This document shows, piece by piece, positions 1-6,584 of a DNA stretch of 11,009 nucleotides (within the stretch, counting starts at the first letter, position 1; every line of letters begins with the position of its first letter). The DNA is taken from NCBI GenBank assembly GCA_023386235.1, contig JAEWKC010000003.1, forward strand, positions 1 through 11,009, written 5' to 3'. The notes under the pieces are model-generated. The model ran no database searches, had not been told where the DNA came from, and saw only the letters and a program-made list of their open reading frames with translations. Made by a program: the position numbers and the translations under genes. The DNA is from Bacteroidota bacterium (GTDB lineage: Bacteria > Bacteroidota > Bacteroidia > Chitinophagales > Chitinophagaceae).

Positions 1-1156
1 GGGCTACAATGGGTATATTTAGATCTTTCGCCAATACTTTCAGGTTTCGGGAAATACCGCTGATTTCCTGCTCCCGGTTGCCGTTTCTTTCTTTATTGCC
101 GCTCATCAATTGCAAATAGTCAATCACTATTAAGCCTACATTCTCTTTGCTTACCAGCCTTCTGGCTTTGGCGCTCAACTCAAAAATATTCAACGCGGCG
201 GTATCGTCTATAAATATCTTCGCTTTGTCTAAACGATTAATGCCATTATTTTGTAATTGATAATATTCGTGATCTTCCATTTTACCGCGCGATATTTTCT
301 CCAGTTTAATACCACTTTCGGCCGATAATATACGATTCACCAATTGCGACGCACTCATTTCCAAAGAGAAGAATGCTACCGGTGTAGGTTTTGTAGGATG
401 CAGCGCGGCATTGCGAATCAGGTTAAGCGCAAATGCCGTTTTACCAACTGACGGGCGGGCCGCAAGTATAATTAAATCGCTGGGCTGCCAGCCATAGGTA
501 ATCTGGTCGAGAGAATGAAAACCACTGGGCACGCCGGATATTTCATCTTTTTGTTCGCGCAATTTATCAATTCTCTCCATTGACGTAGCCATGGCGCTGA
601 CAATATCGTTGTAATCGCTTTTGAGATAATAGTTGGTAATGCTAAAGAGTTTTTGTTCGGCATCATCTAACAGATCAAATACATCTGTAGTATCTTCAAA
701 AGCATCCGATATTACTTCACTACTCATCTTTATCAGTTCACGCTGTACATATTTTTGCAGTACTATTTTGGCATGTGTTTCAATGTTGGCTGTAGACGCT
801 ACAATATTGGTCAGCTTTGATACATAAAACGCGCCGCCCACCAGCTCCAGTTCGCCTCTGAAGCGCAATTCCTGCACCACCGTCAATATATCTATAGGCG
901 AGTTTTTATCTGCCAAAGCCATGCAGGTAGAAAATATTTTCTGGTGCGATTCTACATAAAAACAATCGGGCTTTTTGATGATCTCCACAACTACATCAAA
1001 CGCGCCTTTTTCTATCATTATGGCGCCTAAAATAGCTTCTTCAAGATCTATAGCCTGGGGTGGCACTTTGCCGTACATCATAGAACTCAAATCCACGTTT
1101 GGCTTGCGTCTCGAAACTATTCCGTCTTTTTTTATATTCGGTAAATTACTACTCAT
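1..1156 (-). CDS. dnaB: Replicative DNA helicase DnaB, N-terminal 385 codons (cut by left edge)
   Basis: Hexameric replicative helicase that unwinds DNA ahead of the fork and recruits primase. The frame is open without a stop from the ATG at 1156 to the window edge. Visible order: a divergent leader (about 1-30), then the DnaB N-terminal domain, starting at the family-typical PPQAIDLEEAILGA and running to about residue 140, then a linker, then the RecA-like ATPase domain. Walker A is ARPSVGKTAFAL (G238-K239-T240) and Walker B is LIVIDYLQLM (D346), followed by the REQEISGISRNLK segment. Bacterial DnaB is usually 450-520 residues, so roughly the last 100-130 residues, including the arginine finger, lie outside the window. 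No intein is visible in the part present. No in-frame start lies just upstream of 1156 and there is no Shine-Dalgarno. A one-mismatch -7 element (AAGATTTG, minus strand, 1209-1216) is a weak promoter candidate. It is divergent from gyrB. Confidence 0.97.
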   Translation of the reverse strand, partial: MSSNLPNIKKDGIVSRRKPNVDLSSMMYGKVPPQAIDLEEAILGAIMIEKGAFDVVVEIIKKPDCFYVESHQKIFSTCMALADKNSPIDILTVVQELRFRGELELVGGAFYVSKLTNIVASTANIETHAKIVLQKYVQRELIKMSSEVISDAFEDTTDVFDLLDDAEQKLFSITNYYLKSDYNDIVSAMATSMERIDKLREQKDEISGVPSGFHSLDQITYGWQPSDLIILAARPSVGKTAFALNLIRNAALHPTKPTPVAFFSLEMSASQLVNRILSAESGIKLEKISRGKMEDHEYYQLQNNGINRLDKAKIFIDDTAALNIFELSAKARRLVSKENVGLIVIDYLQLMSGNKERNGNREQEISGISRNLKVLAKDLNIPIVA

Positions 1157-1299
1157 TTTAACATTTTCACGATTTGCAGCTAAAAAGCCATATTCAATTT
1201 CTACTCCTCAAATCTTTTATTGGGACAGCGAATATAAGGCTACTTTCGGCAAAAGAATGAATAAAAATTTATTTATTTTATTCTATTTTAAAGCACAGT

Positions 1300-1406
1300 T
1301 AATTCACAATAAAACTGTAGTTATTAACATTGCAAGCTGTTTTTTCTACATAAAAATTTCTTATCCACAATTTATTTTGGATTTATAAACAAATTTACGT
1401 GAATAA
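1300..1406. other. DnaA-box cluster, possible replication-origin element
   Basis: Seen: a perfect consensus DnaA box TTATCCACA at 1361-1369 (plus), with three one-mismatch versions close by: TAATTCACA at 1300-1308 (plus), TTATTAACA at 1321-1329 (plus) and TTATTCACG at 1398-1406 (minus). The flanking DNA is strongly AT-rich, as a DNA-unwinding element would be, and the site lies between two divergent replication genes. Known: DnaA binds TTATNCACA in most bacteria. Inferred: this could be part of oriC or a DnaA-regulated control region. In AT-rich DNA, single-mismatch boxes arise easily by chance, and only one box is perfect. Confidence 0.3.
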
Positions 1407-1545
1407 ATTTAATTTGGTAAAATAAAATTCCGTTACAAAAAATAGTCTATTTTTTATAGCTTTCCGAGAAATAAAATGCGCTGCCATAGAAATCTTCTGT
1501 AGTGCTTATTACCATTATACTTCAGAGAAATGTTAAAAAGAAATC

Positions 1546-1580
1546 AGGTGAATTTTGGCTCCCAGAAAATAATTTCACCT
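1546..1580. repeat. Hairpin 1 upstream of gyrB
   Basis: AGGTGAA at 1546-1552 pairs perfectly with TTCACCT at 1574-1580. Inside, TTTTGG (1553-1558) pairs with CCAgAAAA (1562-1569), with a 3-base CTC loop and small bulges. There is no T-tract after it on either strand, so it is not a normal intrinsic terminator. It lies upstream of the predicted gyrB transcription start, so it would not be in the gyrB leader unless a second promoter exists. Confidence 0.5.
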
Positions 1581-1585
1581 CTTTG

Positions 1586-1615
1586 AGATCTAAGAATCTG
1601 GCTTCTTGGATATCT
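1586..1615. repeat. Hairpin 2 upstream of gyrB
   Basis: AGATCTAAGAA (1586-1596) pairs with TTCTTGGATATCT (1603-1615) around the 6-base loop TCTGGC, with one wobble pair and a two-base bulge. It starts five bases after hairpin 1, so the two form a tandem structured block. Its function is unknown: a small RNA, a protein-binding site or the remains of an element are all possible. Confidence 0.45.
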
Positions 1616-1685
1616 GATAAAATAACACTTTTTCATCAAAATACAGGCTAAAACAAACTGCTGCAATTAGTTTACAAAGTGAGGT

Positions 1686-1701
1686 ATTTTTCGTATATTT
1701 G
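1686..1701 (+). promoter_or_regulatory. gyrB promoter, -7 element
   Basis: TATATTTG at 1694-1701 matches the Bacteroidota -7 consensus TAnnTTTG exactly. It is preceded by ATTTTTCG, and the same 16-base arrangement recurs with two differences before the SGNH-GH20 gene (9360-9375). No clear TTG -33 element is at the expected spacing; TTTAC at 1671-1675 is the nearest candidate. The predicted leader is about 35-40 bases. It carries GGAAG at 1726-1730, a possible but distant ribosome site 13 bases before the gyrB ATG. Confidence 0.65.
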
Positions 1702-1743
1702 TAGTTTAAAAAATTTCAAAAAAAAGGAAGTAGAAAATACTAT

Positions 1744-3702
1744 ATGACTCAGGAAAATAAGAACTACGGCGGCGACAGTATTCAGGTGCTGGAAGGCTTG
1801 GAAGCGGTAAGAAAACGTCCCGCGATGTATATAGGAGATATCGGTGAAAAAGGTCTCCACCATTTGGTTTACGAAGTAGTCGACAACTCTATCGACGAGG
1901 CTTTGGCCGGGTATTGTAAAAACATTTCAGTTACCATTCACGAAGATAATTCCATAAGTGTTCAGGACGATGGCAGAGGTATACCAACCGAACTAAACAC
2001 AAAAATGCAAAAAAGTGCTTTGGAAGTGGTAATGACGGTTTTACACGCCGGGGGTAAATTCGATAAAGATTCTTACAAAGTATCCGGCGGCTTACACGGC
2101 GTAGGCGTAAGCTGTGTAAACGCACTCAGCTCTACCCTGAATGTAAAAGTGCACAGAAACGGTAAAATATCTGAACAAACATATCACAGAGGTATTCCTG
2201 AATTTTCAGTGCGTGAAATTGGAACAACCAATGAAAGCGGCACTACCGTTCGCTTTTGGCCCGATGATACTATTTTTCAAACCACTACTTATCAAAAAAA
2301 TATCTTACAGGTGCGATTGAGAGAGCTGGCCTATCTCAATCGTGGTATACGCATTATCTTAAGAGACTTGCGCGAAATTGACGAGGAAACCAATGAACCA
2401 TACAAAAAAGAATATTACAGCGAAGGCGGTATAGTTGATTTTCTGGAGAAGCTGGATAGTGCCGCAAAAAGAACGCCATTACTCGCCAGCACGTTGTATG
2501 TAGAAGGTTTGGACGAAGCTACCAATACTTCGGTAGAAGTTGCTCTCAGCTATAACAACGAGTATAAAGAACATATATTCTCTTACGTAAACAACATTAA
2601 TACAATAGAAGGCGGTACGCACGTTACAGGTTTCAGACAGGCGCTTACACGTGTATTTAAAAGTTACGGCGACAGAAACGGGCTGTTTGAAAAAGCAAAA
2701 GTACAGGTAGAAGGCGATGATTTCCGTGAAGGATTAAGCGCTATTATTTCTGTAAAGGTGCCCGAACCTCAATTTGAAGGCCAGACTAAAACCAAGCTGG
2801 GCAACAGCGAGGTAAGCGGCATTGTGCAAAGTACGGTTGCCCGCTCATTAGATTCTTTTTTAGAAGAAAATCCTAAAGAAGCAAAGAATATCATTCAGAA
2901 AGTAGTAATAGCCGCCCAGGCGCGTGTAGCCGCACGCAAAGCACGTGATATGGTACAGCGTAAATCAGGGTTAAGCGGTAGCGGAATGCCCGGTAAATTA
3001 GCTGACTGTAGTGAACGCGACCCGGAAAAATGCGAACTATACTTGGTGGAGGGAGACTCCGCGGGAGGCACTGCCAAACAAGGAAGAGACAGGGCTTTTC
3101 AGGCTATTCTGCCACTAAGAGGCAAAATCCTGAACGTTGAAAAAGCCATGGAACATAAAATATATGAGAACGAGGAAATAAGAAATATTTTTACTGCCAT
3201 GGGCGTGAGTATTGGTACTCCGGAAGATCCGAAAGCGCTGAACTTAACAAAGCTTCGTTACCACAAGCTCATAATCATGACCGATGCCGACGTGGACGGA
3301 AGCCACATCGCCACATTAATACTTACCTTTATTTTCAGGTACATGAAAGAGTTGGTAGAGAATGGTTATGTATACCTTGCACAACCTCCTTTATATCTAC
3401 TTAAAAAGGGGAAAGAACAAGAATACGCCTATAATGAAACGCAGCGAAAAGAGATTATTACCAAGCTGGGCAATGGCAACGACAGTTCTGTAAACACGCA
3501 ACGCTACAAAGGTTTAGGGGAAATGAATGCCGATCAGCTTTGGGAAACTACCATGGATCCTGCCACAAGAACGCTGAAGAAAGTAACCATAGAAAGCGCG
3601 GCCGAAGCCGATAGCGTATTTAGTATGCTCATGGGCGACGAAGTACCGCCACGCCGCGAATTCATTGAAGCAAACGCCAAGTATGCAAAAATCGATGTGT
3701 AA
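1744..3702 (+). CDS. gyrB: DNA gyrase subunit B
   Basis: ATPase subunit of the GyrA2GyrB2 type II topoisomerase, which introduces negative supercoils using ATP. The 652 residues are the length of a GyrB without the large enterobacterial insertion. The GHKL ATPase domain has the catalytic Glu44 and Mg-binding Asn48 (EVVDNSIDEA), Asp75 in DDGRGIP, and the ATP-lid GGLHGVGVSCVNALS. The transducer domain follows, then the TOPRIM domain with EGDSAGG (Glu436) and DADVDGSH (Asp514, Asp516, Asp518), and near the C-terminus QRYKGLGEMNADQLWETTM (from Gln586). The Tyr5-type N-terminal arm and gyrase-style QRYKGLGEM favour GyrB over ParE, although the two are close paralogues. The ATG at 1744 gives a normal N-terminus. 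It has its own -7 promoter and ends in a strong terminator, so it looks monocistronic. No defect is visible. Confidence 0.97.
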   Translation: MTQENKNYGGDSIQVLEGLEAVRKRPAMYIGDIGEKGLHHLVYEVVDNSIDEALAGYCKNISVTIHEDNSISVQDDGRGIPTELNTKMQKSALEVVMTVLHAGGKFDKDSYKVSGGLHGVGVSCVNALSSTLNVKVHRNGKISEQTYHRGIPEFSVREIGTTNESGTTVRFWPDDTIFQTTTYQKNILQVRLRELAYLNRGIRIILRDLREIDEETNEPYKKEYYSEGGIVDFLEKLDSAAKRTPLLASTLYVEGLDEATNTSVEVALSYNNEYKEHIFSYVNNINTIEGGTHVTGFRQALTRVFKSYGDRNGLFEKAKVQVEGDDFREGLSAIISVKVPEPQFEGQTKTKLGNSEVSGIVQSTVARSLDSFLEENPKEAKNIIQKVVIAAQARVAARKARDMVQRKSGLSGSGMPGKLADCSERDPEKCELYLVEGDSAGGTAKQGRDRAFQAILPLRGKILNVEKAMEHKIYENEEIRNIFTAMGVSIGTPEDPKALNLTKLRYHKLIIMTDADVDGSHIATLILTFIFRYMKELVENGYVYLAQPPLYLLKKGKEQEYAYNETQRKEIITKLGNGNDSSVNTQRYKGLGEMNADQLWETTMDPATRTLKKVTIESAAEADSVFSMLMGDEVPPRREFIEANAKYAKIDV

Positions 3703-3721
3703 AATTCAAGCAAAAGAAAAT

Positions 3722-3756
3722 AAAAAAAAATGCGCTGATTATCAGCGCATTTTTTT
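3722..3756. terminator. Bidirectional intrinsic terminator after gyrB and the lipoprotein gene
   Basis: TGCGCTGA (3731-3738), a TTA loop, and TCAGCGCA (3742-3749) form a perfect 8-bp stem. It is flanked by nine A (3722-3730) on the left and seven T (3750-3756) on the right. The hairpin therefore has a U-tract on either strand and can end gyrB from the left and the convergent lipoprotein gene (stop at 3804) from the right. Confidence 0.92.
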
Positions 3757-3803
3757 ATAGATTTTAATAGCTCAAATCATTCATATTTTAAAGAAAAGCT
3801 GGC

Positions 3804-4187
3804 TTATTCAAAAGTTACTTTCCAATCGCCCAGGGTGTTGACCACAACGATACTATCCTTTTTCTTATCAAATGAATTTTGATAATAAATAACTGACCTG
3901 TCAGACGAAACCCTCTGCTCTTTTTCAATGATAATGCTGGCTCCCCTGTAATCTTGGCGCTGTACATCATTGAATTGATAATAGTTTTCTTTTCTTTCCT
4001 CTAAGTGTTTTTTATTACTTTCTGTTTGAAGCAGATATGCATTTGATCTTTTAAATTCGCCTTTTAAGGTACCATCAATATATTCTCTTGCCGCATCCAA
4101 GGCATTTTCGGCAGCAGGAAATTCATTTCCTGAATTGCAGGAAAAAGCACCAAAAACAAATAGTATTTTCACAAAAATATTTTTCAT
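3804..4187 (-). CDS. Small putative lipoprotein, function unknown (NTF2-like/DUF4878-like?)
   Basis: A 127-residue protein I cannot assign firmly. Seen: a lysine-containing N-terminus, a hydrophobic run, and Cys17 in GAFSCNSGNE. This resembles a signal peptidase II lipobox, so it is probably a lipid-anchored envelope protein. The mature part begins with a helix (AENALDAAREYIDGTLKGEF), has a charged middle rich in K, E, Q and N, and ends in a probable beta hairpin closing with LGDWKVTFE. A 'small helix, then D/G-W-K-V at the end' layout is common in NTF2-like DUF4878 lipoproteins; this is an inference from pattern only. I chose the ATG at 4187 over one ten codons upstream (4217) because it gives a proper signal peptide and the -7 element lies between the two starts. 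It is divergent from queG and ends at the shared terminator. Confidence 0.7.
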   Translation of the reverse strand: MKNIFVKILFVFGAFSCNSGNEFPAAENALDAAREYIDGTLKGEFKRSNAYLLQTESNKKHLEERKENYYQFNDVQRQDYRGASIIIEKEQRVSSDRSVIYYQNSFDKKKDSIVVVNTLGDWKVTFE

Positions 4188-4193
4188 AGAATA

Positions 4194-4201
4194 CAAAAGT
4201 A
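4194..4201 (-). promoter_or_regulatory. -7 element of the lipoprotein gene
   Basis: On the minus strand this reads TACTTTTG, an exact TAnnTTTG match, ending only six bases before the chosen ATG at 4187. Transcription would begin at or next to the start codon, so the mRNA may be leaderless. No TTG -33 element is at normal spacing. Confidence 0.5.
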
Positions 4202-4222
4202 ATAATTTAAAAAGCAATTAAA

Positions 4223-4230
4223 TATTTTTG
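4223..4230 (+). promoter_or_regulatory. -7 element of queG
   Basis: TATTTTTG matches TAnnTTTG exactly and ends 15 bases before the TTG start of queG, so the leader would be about ten bases with no room for a usual ribosome site. With the oppositely oriented element at 4194-4201 it forms a compact divergent promoter: only 58 bases separate the two start codons. No clear -33 box is present. Confidence 0.5.
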
Positions 4231-4245
4231 TACAAAGTACAGTAA

Positions 4246-5187
4246 TTGAATACTACAGAAAGGTCATATATTATTAAACAATTATCGCAACAGGCAGGCT
4301 TTGATTTTTGCGGAATCGCTAAAGCTGTGCCATTGGAAGATGATGCTCGACGGCTGGAAAACTGGCTGAATCAAAATCATCACGGAACTATGCAGTATAT
4401 GGAACGCTACTTTGATATGCGCACCAATCCTGCCCTATTGGTACCGGATGCCAAGTCCGTTATCACACTACTGAAAAATTATTTTCCCTCTGCAAAACAA
4501 AACCCGGATGCACCCAAGATTTCTAAATATGCCTATTCGAAGGATTATCATGATATTATCAAAAAAGATATCCGGTATTTTTTTGAAGAAATTAAAGCAA
4601 AACTCGGCAATGTTGAAGGAAGAGGCTTTGTAGACAGCGCGCCTGTACTGGAAAGAAGCTGGGCGCAAAGAAGCGGCCTAGGATGGATAGGAAAAAACGG
4701 GATGCTCATCAATAAACAATCAGGTTCTTTTTACTTTATAGCCACATTGATTGTCGATATTGAACTCGCTTATGATCATCCGGTAGCAAAAGATTATTGC
4801 GGCACGTGTACTAGGTGTATAGACCAGTGTCCCACAGAAGCTATCTTGCCTGATAAAGTAATAGACGCGAAAAAGTGTATCAGCTATTTTACCATTGAGT
4901 TAAAAGATAATACACTTCCCGGTGAATTACAGGGCAAATTCGACAACTGGATGTTTGGATGTGATATTTGTAATGATGTATGCCCTTGGAATCGTTTCGC
5001 CTCTGCTGTAACAGATGAAAATTTTTCTCCCATTAGTGAAATAATTCATTTTACTGAGAAAGACTGGCTGGAGCTAACGGAAGAAAATTTCAAAAAAACA
5101 TTTAGAGATTCTCCTTTGAAAAGAAGTAAATACGCAGGCATCATGCGCAACCTTCGTTTCCTCCAGATCAACGGGGAAAATAATTGA
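4246..5187 (+). CDS. queG: Epoxyqueuosine reductase QueG
   Basis: Cobalamin-dependent iron-sulfur enzyme for the last step of tRNA queuosine synthesis: it reduces epoxyqueuosine to queuosine at the wobble position of GUN-anticodon tRNAs. Seen: the N-terminal domain with HHGTMQYMERYFDMRTNP, the active-site segment VDSAPVLERSWAQRSGLGW (proposed proton donor Asp130), and WIGKNGMLI. Two ferredoxin-type clusters follow: C185-x2-C188-x2-C191-x3-C195-P, then Cys211 and C239-x2-C242-x3-C246-P. At 313 residues it is the short form, lacking the C-terminal HEAT-like extension of the roughly 380-residue E. coli protein. The start must be TTG at 4246: the preceding codon is a TAA stop, no in-frame ATG occurs until about residue 49, and the sequence from TTG aligns with the family N-terminus. 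The 3' end overlaps the convergent PAP2 gene by 20 bases. No queuosine pathway partner is nearby. Confidence 0.93.
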   Translation: MNTTERSYIIKQLSQQAGFDFCGIAKAVPLEDDARRLENWLNQNHHGTMQYMERYFDMRTNPALLVPDAKSVITLLKNYFPSAKQNPDAPKISKYAYSKDYHDIIKKDIRYFFEEIKAKLGNVEGRGFVDSAPVLERSWAQRSGLGWIGKNGMLINKQSGSFYFIATLIVDIELAYDHPVAKDYCGTCTRCIDQCPTEAILPDKVIDAKKCISYFTIELKDNTLPGELQGKFDNWMFGCDICNDVCPWNRFASAVTDENFSPISEIIHFTEKDWLELTEENFKKTFRDSPLKRSKYAGIMRNLRFLQINGENN

Positions 5188-5824
5188 GTTTTTTATAAAA
5201 TAAATTATTGGAAATAATATAACAAATCATAGCGGTAAATACACCAATTGCAGCGCCAGCCAGCACATCATCTAAAAAATGCGAAGCTAAGTATATACGT
5301 GAGTAACCAACCAAAAACGCCAGCAATACCCATAATATATTCCATCTACTAGTAGGATAAAACAAGATCAAAACGCCTAATAGTGCAAAGGCTGTAGTTG
5401 AATGTCCTGAAGGAAAAGACTTATTGCCCCAAACAGTCGCTTCTAATGTATGGACAGGTATACCGGCAACATCTCTGAAATAAGCTGACGGTCTAAGGAA
5501 AGGCATAAGGTTTTTACCTATCTGCGCCAAAAGTCCTGACAATAAAAAACTAAATAAAATATTGCAAGCGATTCTTCTGTACTTAAAAACAAAAAAAACT
5601 ATGCCCACTGCCACAGCAAATAAGCCGTCGCCCACATTAGTAAATAAAGAAAAAAAACTGTCAAGGAAAGGTGTATGAATAGTAGTTAAACGCAGAAAAG
5701 AATCAAAAGTACCATACATTACCACATAACAAAAACCCATTAGCCACAATGCTGCGATCATTATCCAATAAGGCTTTGAAAGATTTACAGCTTTTTCAAA
5801 AGAAAAAATTGGTTTTGTATTCAT
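5168..5824 (-). CDS. PAP2-family membrane phosphatase
   Basis: Integral inner-membrane protein of the phosphatidic acid phosphatase type 2 superfamily (PgpB/undecaprenyl-pyrophosphate phosphatase/lipid A phosphatase group). Of 218 residues, about five or six segments are hydrophobic. All three signature motifs are present: K104-x6-R111-P112 (KNLMPFLRP), P138-S-G-H141 (FPSGHSTTAFA), and S175-R176-x5-H182-x3-D186 (SRIYLASHFLDD). His141 and His182 are the expected catalytic pair, with Asp186 assisting. The substrate cannot be told from sequence; lipid-linked pyrophosphates or phospholipid phosphates are typical. The ATG at 5824 follows a short purine-rich AGAAGAG stretch. It has its own -7 element and is separated from the upstream aquaporin pseudogene by a terminator, so the two are probably not co-transcribed. 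Its last 20 bases overlap queG. Confidence 0.9.
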   Translation of the reverse strand: MNTKPIFSFEKAVNLSKPYWIMIAALWLMGFCYVVMYGTFDSFLRLTTIHTPFLDSFFSLFTNVGDGLFAVAVGIVFFVFKYRRIACNILFSFLLSGLLAQIGKNLMPFLRPSAYFRDVAGIPVHTLEATVWGNKSFPSGHSTTAFALLGVLILFYPTSRWNILWVLLAFLVGYSRIYLASHFLDDVLAGAAIGVFTAMICYIISNNLFYKKLNYFPR

Positions 5825-5859
5825 TTGTGTCTCTTCTTAAATCTATTATTACAAGGGTG

Positions 5860-5867
5860 CAAAAGTA
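5860..5867 (-). promoter_or_regulatory. -7 element of the PAP2 phosphatase gene
   Basis: TACTTTTG on the minus strand is an exact TAnnTTTG match, identical to the element before the lipoprotein gene. It would give a leader of about 30 bases before the ATG at 5824. The -33 region is T-rich, without a clear TTG at normal spacing. Confidence 0.55.
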
Positions 5868-5885
5868 TCAATAAAGTTTTTATTT

Positions 5886-5917
5886 AAAAAAAGCCCGTTC
5901 ATAAAAAATAAACGGGC
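5886..5917 (-). terminator. Intrinsic terminator downstream of the aquaporin pseudogene
   Basis: Read on the minus strand, GCCCGTT (5917-5911), an 11-base loop and AACGGGC (5899-5893) form a GC-rich 7-bp stem followed directly by seven T (5892-5886). It lies 23 bases after the aquaporin stop and before the PAP2 promoter, so it insulates the two. Confidence 0.85.
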
Positions 5918-5939
5918 ATTATCATTATTATTTAGCTCA

Positions 5940-6444
5940 TTATTCTGTCACAACTTCATCATTTCTTTGTAATAAGTATTTATATATCAATCCGCAAACC
6001 AAACCACCGAGAATAGGTGCCACCCAAAACAGCCACAATTGCTGCAATGCCACACCTCCTACAAAAATAGCCTGCGATGTAGAACGGGCTGGGTTTACAG
6101 ATGTATTGGTGATAGGTATAGAAATCAAATGAATTAATGTAAGTGCTAAACCTATTGCTATGCCTGCAAATTTTCCATTAGCCCATTTGTCTGTAGCTCC
6201 TAATATTATTATAAGAAAGAATGCAGTAAGTACAAACTCAGCTAAGAAAGCCGCCACCATACTGTAGCTTCTGTCCTGATAGCCCGGCATGTCATAAAAG
6301 TTAGAAGCAAACGCGCCCGGCCCTTCTGACCAAATGCTAAAGCTACGCCCAACACGCCAATTCTCCCGCCGCAAATACGGCGCTACCGCATCCGCCCAAT
6401 ACTAACCAAAATGTACCGAAAAATTCTGCTGCTAATTTTTTCAT
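5940..6444 (-). pseudogene. aqpZ: Aquaporin Z, broken by a frameshift and a large internal deletion
   Basis: Remains of a MIP-family water channel. From the ATG at 6444 the first frame reads the AqpZ start MKKLAAEFFGTFWLVLGGCG and SAVFAAGE, then hits TAG at 6345-6343. A second frame carries GVLGVALAFG (about 6358-6329), as if one G were lost. The third frame resumes at GAFASNFYDMPG (from about 6317) and continues to TAA at 5940 with TM4, TM5, the second NPA motif (TNTSVNPARST, near 6081-6095) and TM6. Compared with E. coli AqpZ, about 70 residues (roughly 45-114) are missing. These include TM2, TM3 and the first NPA half-helix (HFNPAV), so no working pore is expected. A few further codons seem lost around the AAGE|LG join. 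A TTG-started frame from 6374 exists but lacks TM1. Retained NPARS marks it as AqpZ rather than GlpF. An assembly or sequencing error is possible but would need several coincident errors. Confidence 0.88.
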
Positions 6445-6512
6445 AATTATAATTGTTTAATTAAAAAATAGGATATGAAGTTAGGATTTTTTTTACAGAA
6501 AAGTTTACCCGT

Positions 6513-6584
6513 AAAAAAATATGCACATTCGCCTAAATTGTAAATCATTAATAACAATTACTTAATGACTGCTGATGCATATTT
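6513..6584 (-). terminator. Weak possible terminator or structured 3' end of mutS
   Basis: On the minus strand AAATATGCA (6584-6576, overlapping the mutS stop) and TGCATATTT (6525-6517) are perfect 9-base inverted repeats, and the second arm runs into four more T. Between them TCATTAA (6568-6562) and TTAATGA (6551-6545) form a second perfect stem. The 50-base span and AT-rich arms make this weak as an intrinsic terminator. The 138 bases between mutS and the aquaporin remnant hold nothing else I can name. Confidence 0.3.

Larger units (their letters stand above)
1157..1743. other. AT-rich dnaB-gyrB divergent intergenic region
   Basis: This 587-base gap holds no convincing gene. From left to right it contains a weak possible dnaB promoter, a very AT-rich stretch (about 1240-1440) with a cluster of DnaA-box-like 9-mers, a perfect AT-rich palindrome at 1437-1455 (AAAAAATAG, one base, CTATTTTTT), two adjacent hairpins (1546-1580 and 1586-1615), and the gyrB -7 element. 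A plus-strand open frame crosses the dnaB start and part of this region, but it is antisense to dnaB and resembles no protein family I know. Confidence 0.8.

Noticed and set aside
975..1388. Plus-strand open frame of 137 codons crossing the dnaB start
   Set aside because: Antisense to the clear dnaB N-terminus, then runs into low-complexity AT-rich DNA; no recognisable domain.
1437..1455. Perfect palindrome AAAAAATAG-T-CTATTTTTT
   Set aside because: Purely AT-rich and without a gene end on a matching strand; expected by chance in such DNA, so not called a terminator.
1447..1515. Minus-strand 22-codon frame ending EDFYGSAFYFSESYKK
   Set aside because: The composition looks protein-like and could be the tail of a lost gene, but a stop lies two codons upstream of its ATG and nothing around it supports a gene.
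5204..5218. ATTATT-GGA-AATAAT hairpin near the end of queG as a terminator
   Set aside because: Six AT-only pairs inside the PAP2 coding sequence; too weak and not followed by a convincing T-tract.
5940..6374. Reading the 144-codon frame as a shortened functional aquaporin
   Set aside because: Its start would be a TTG inside the old TM1 region read in the wrong frame; the first 15-20 residues are frameshifted nonsense, and TM1-TM3 and one NPA motif are missing.
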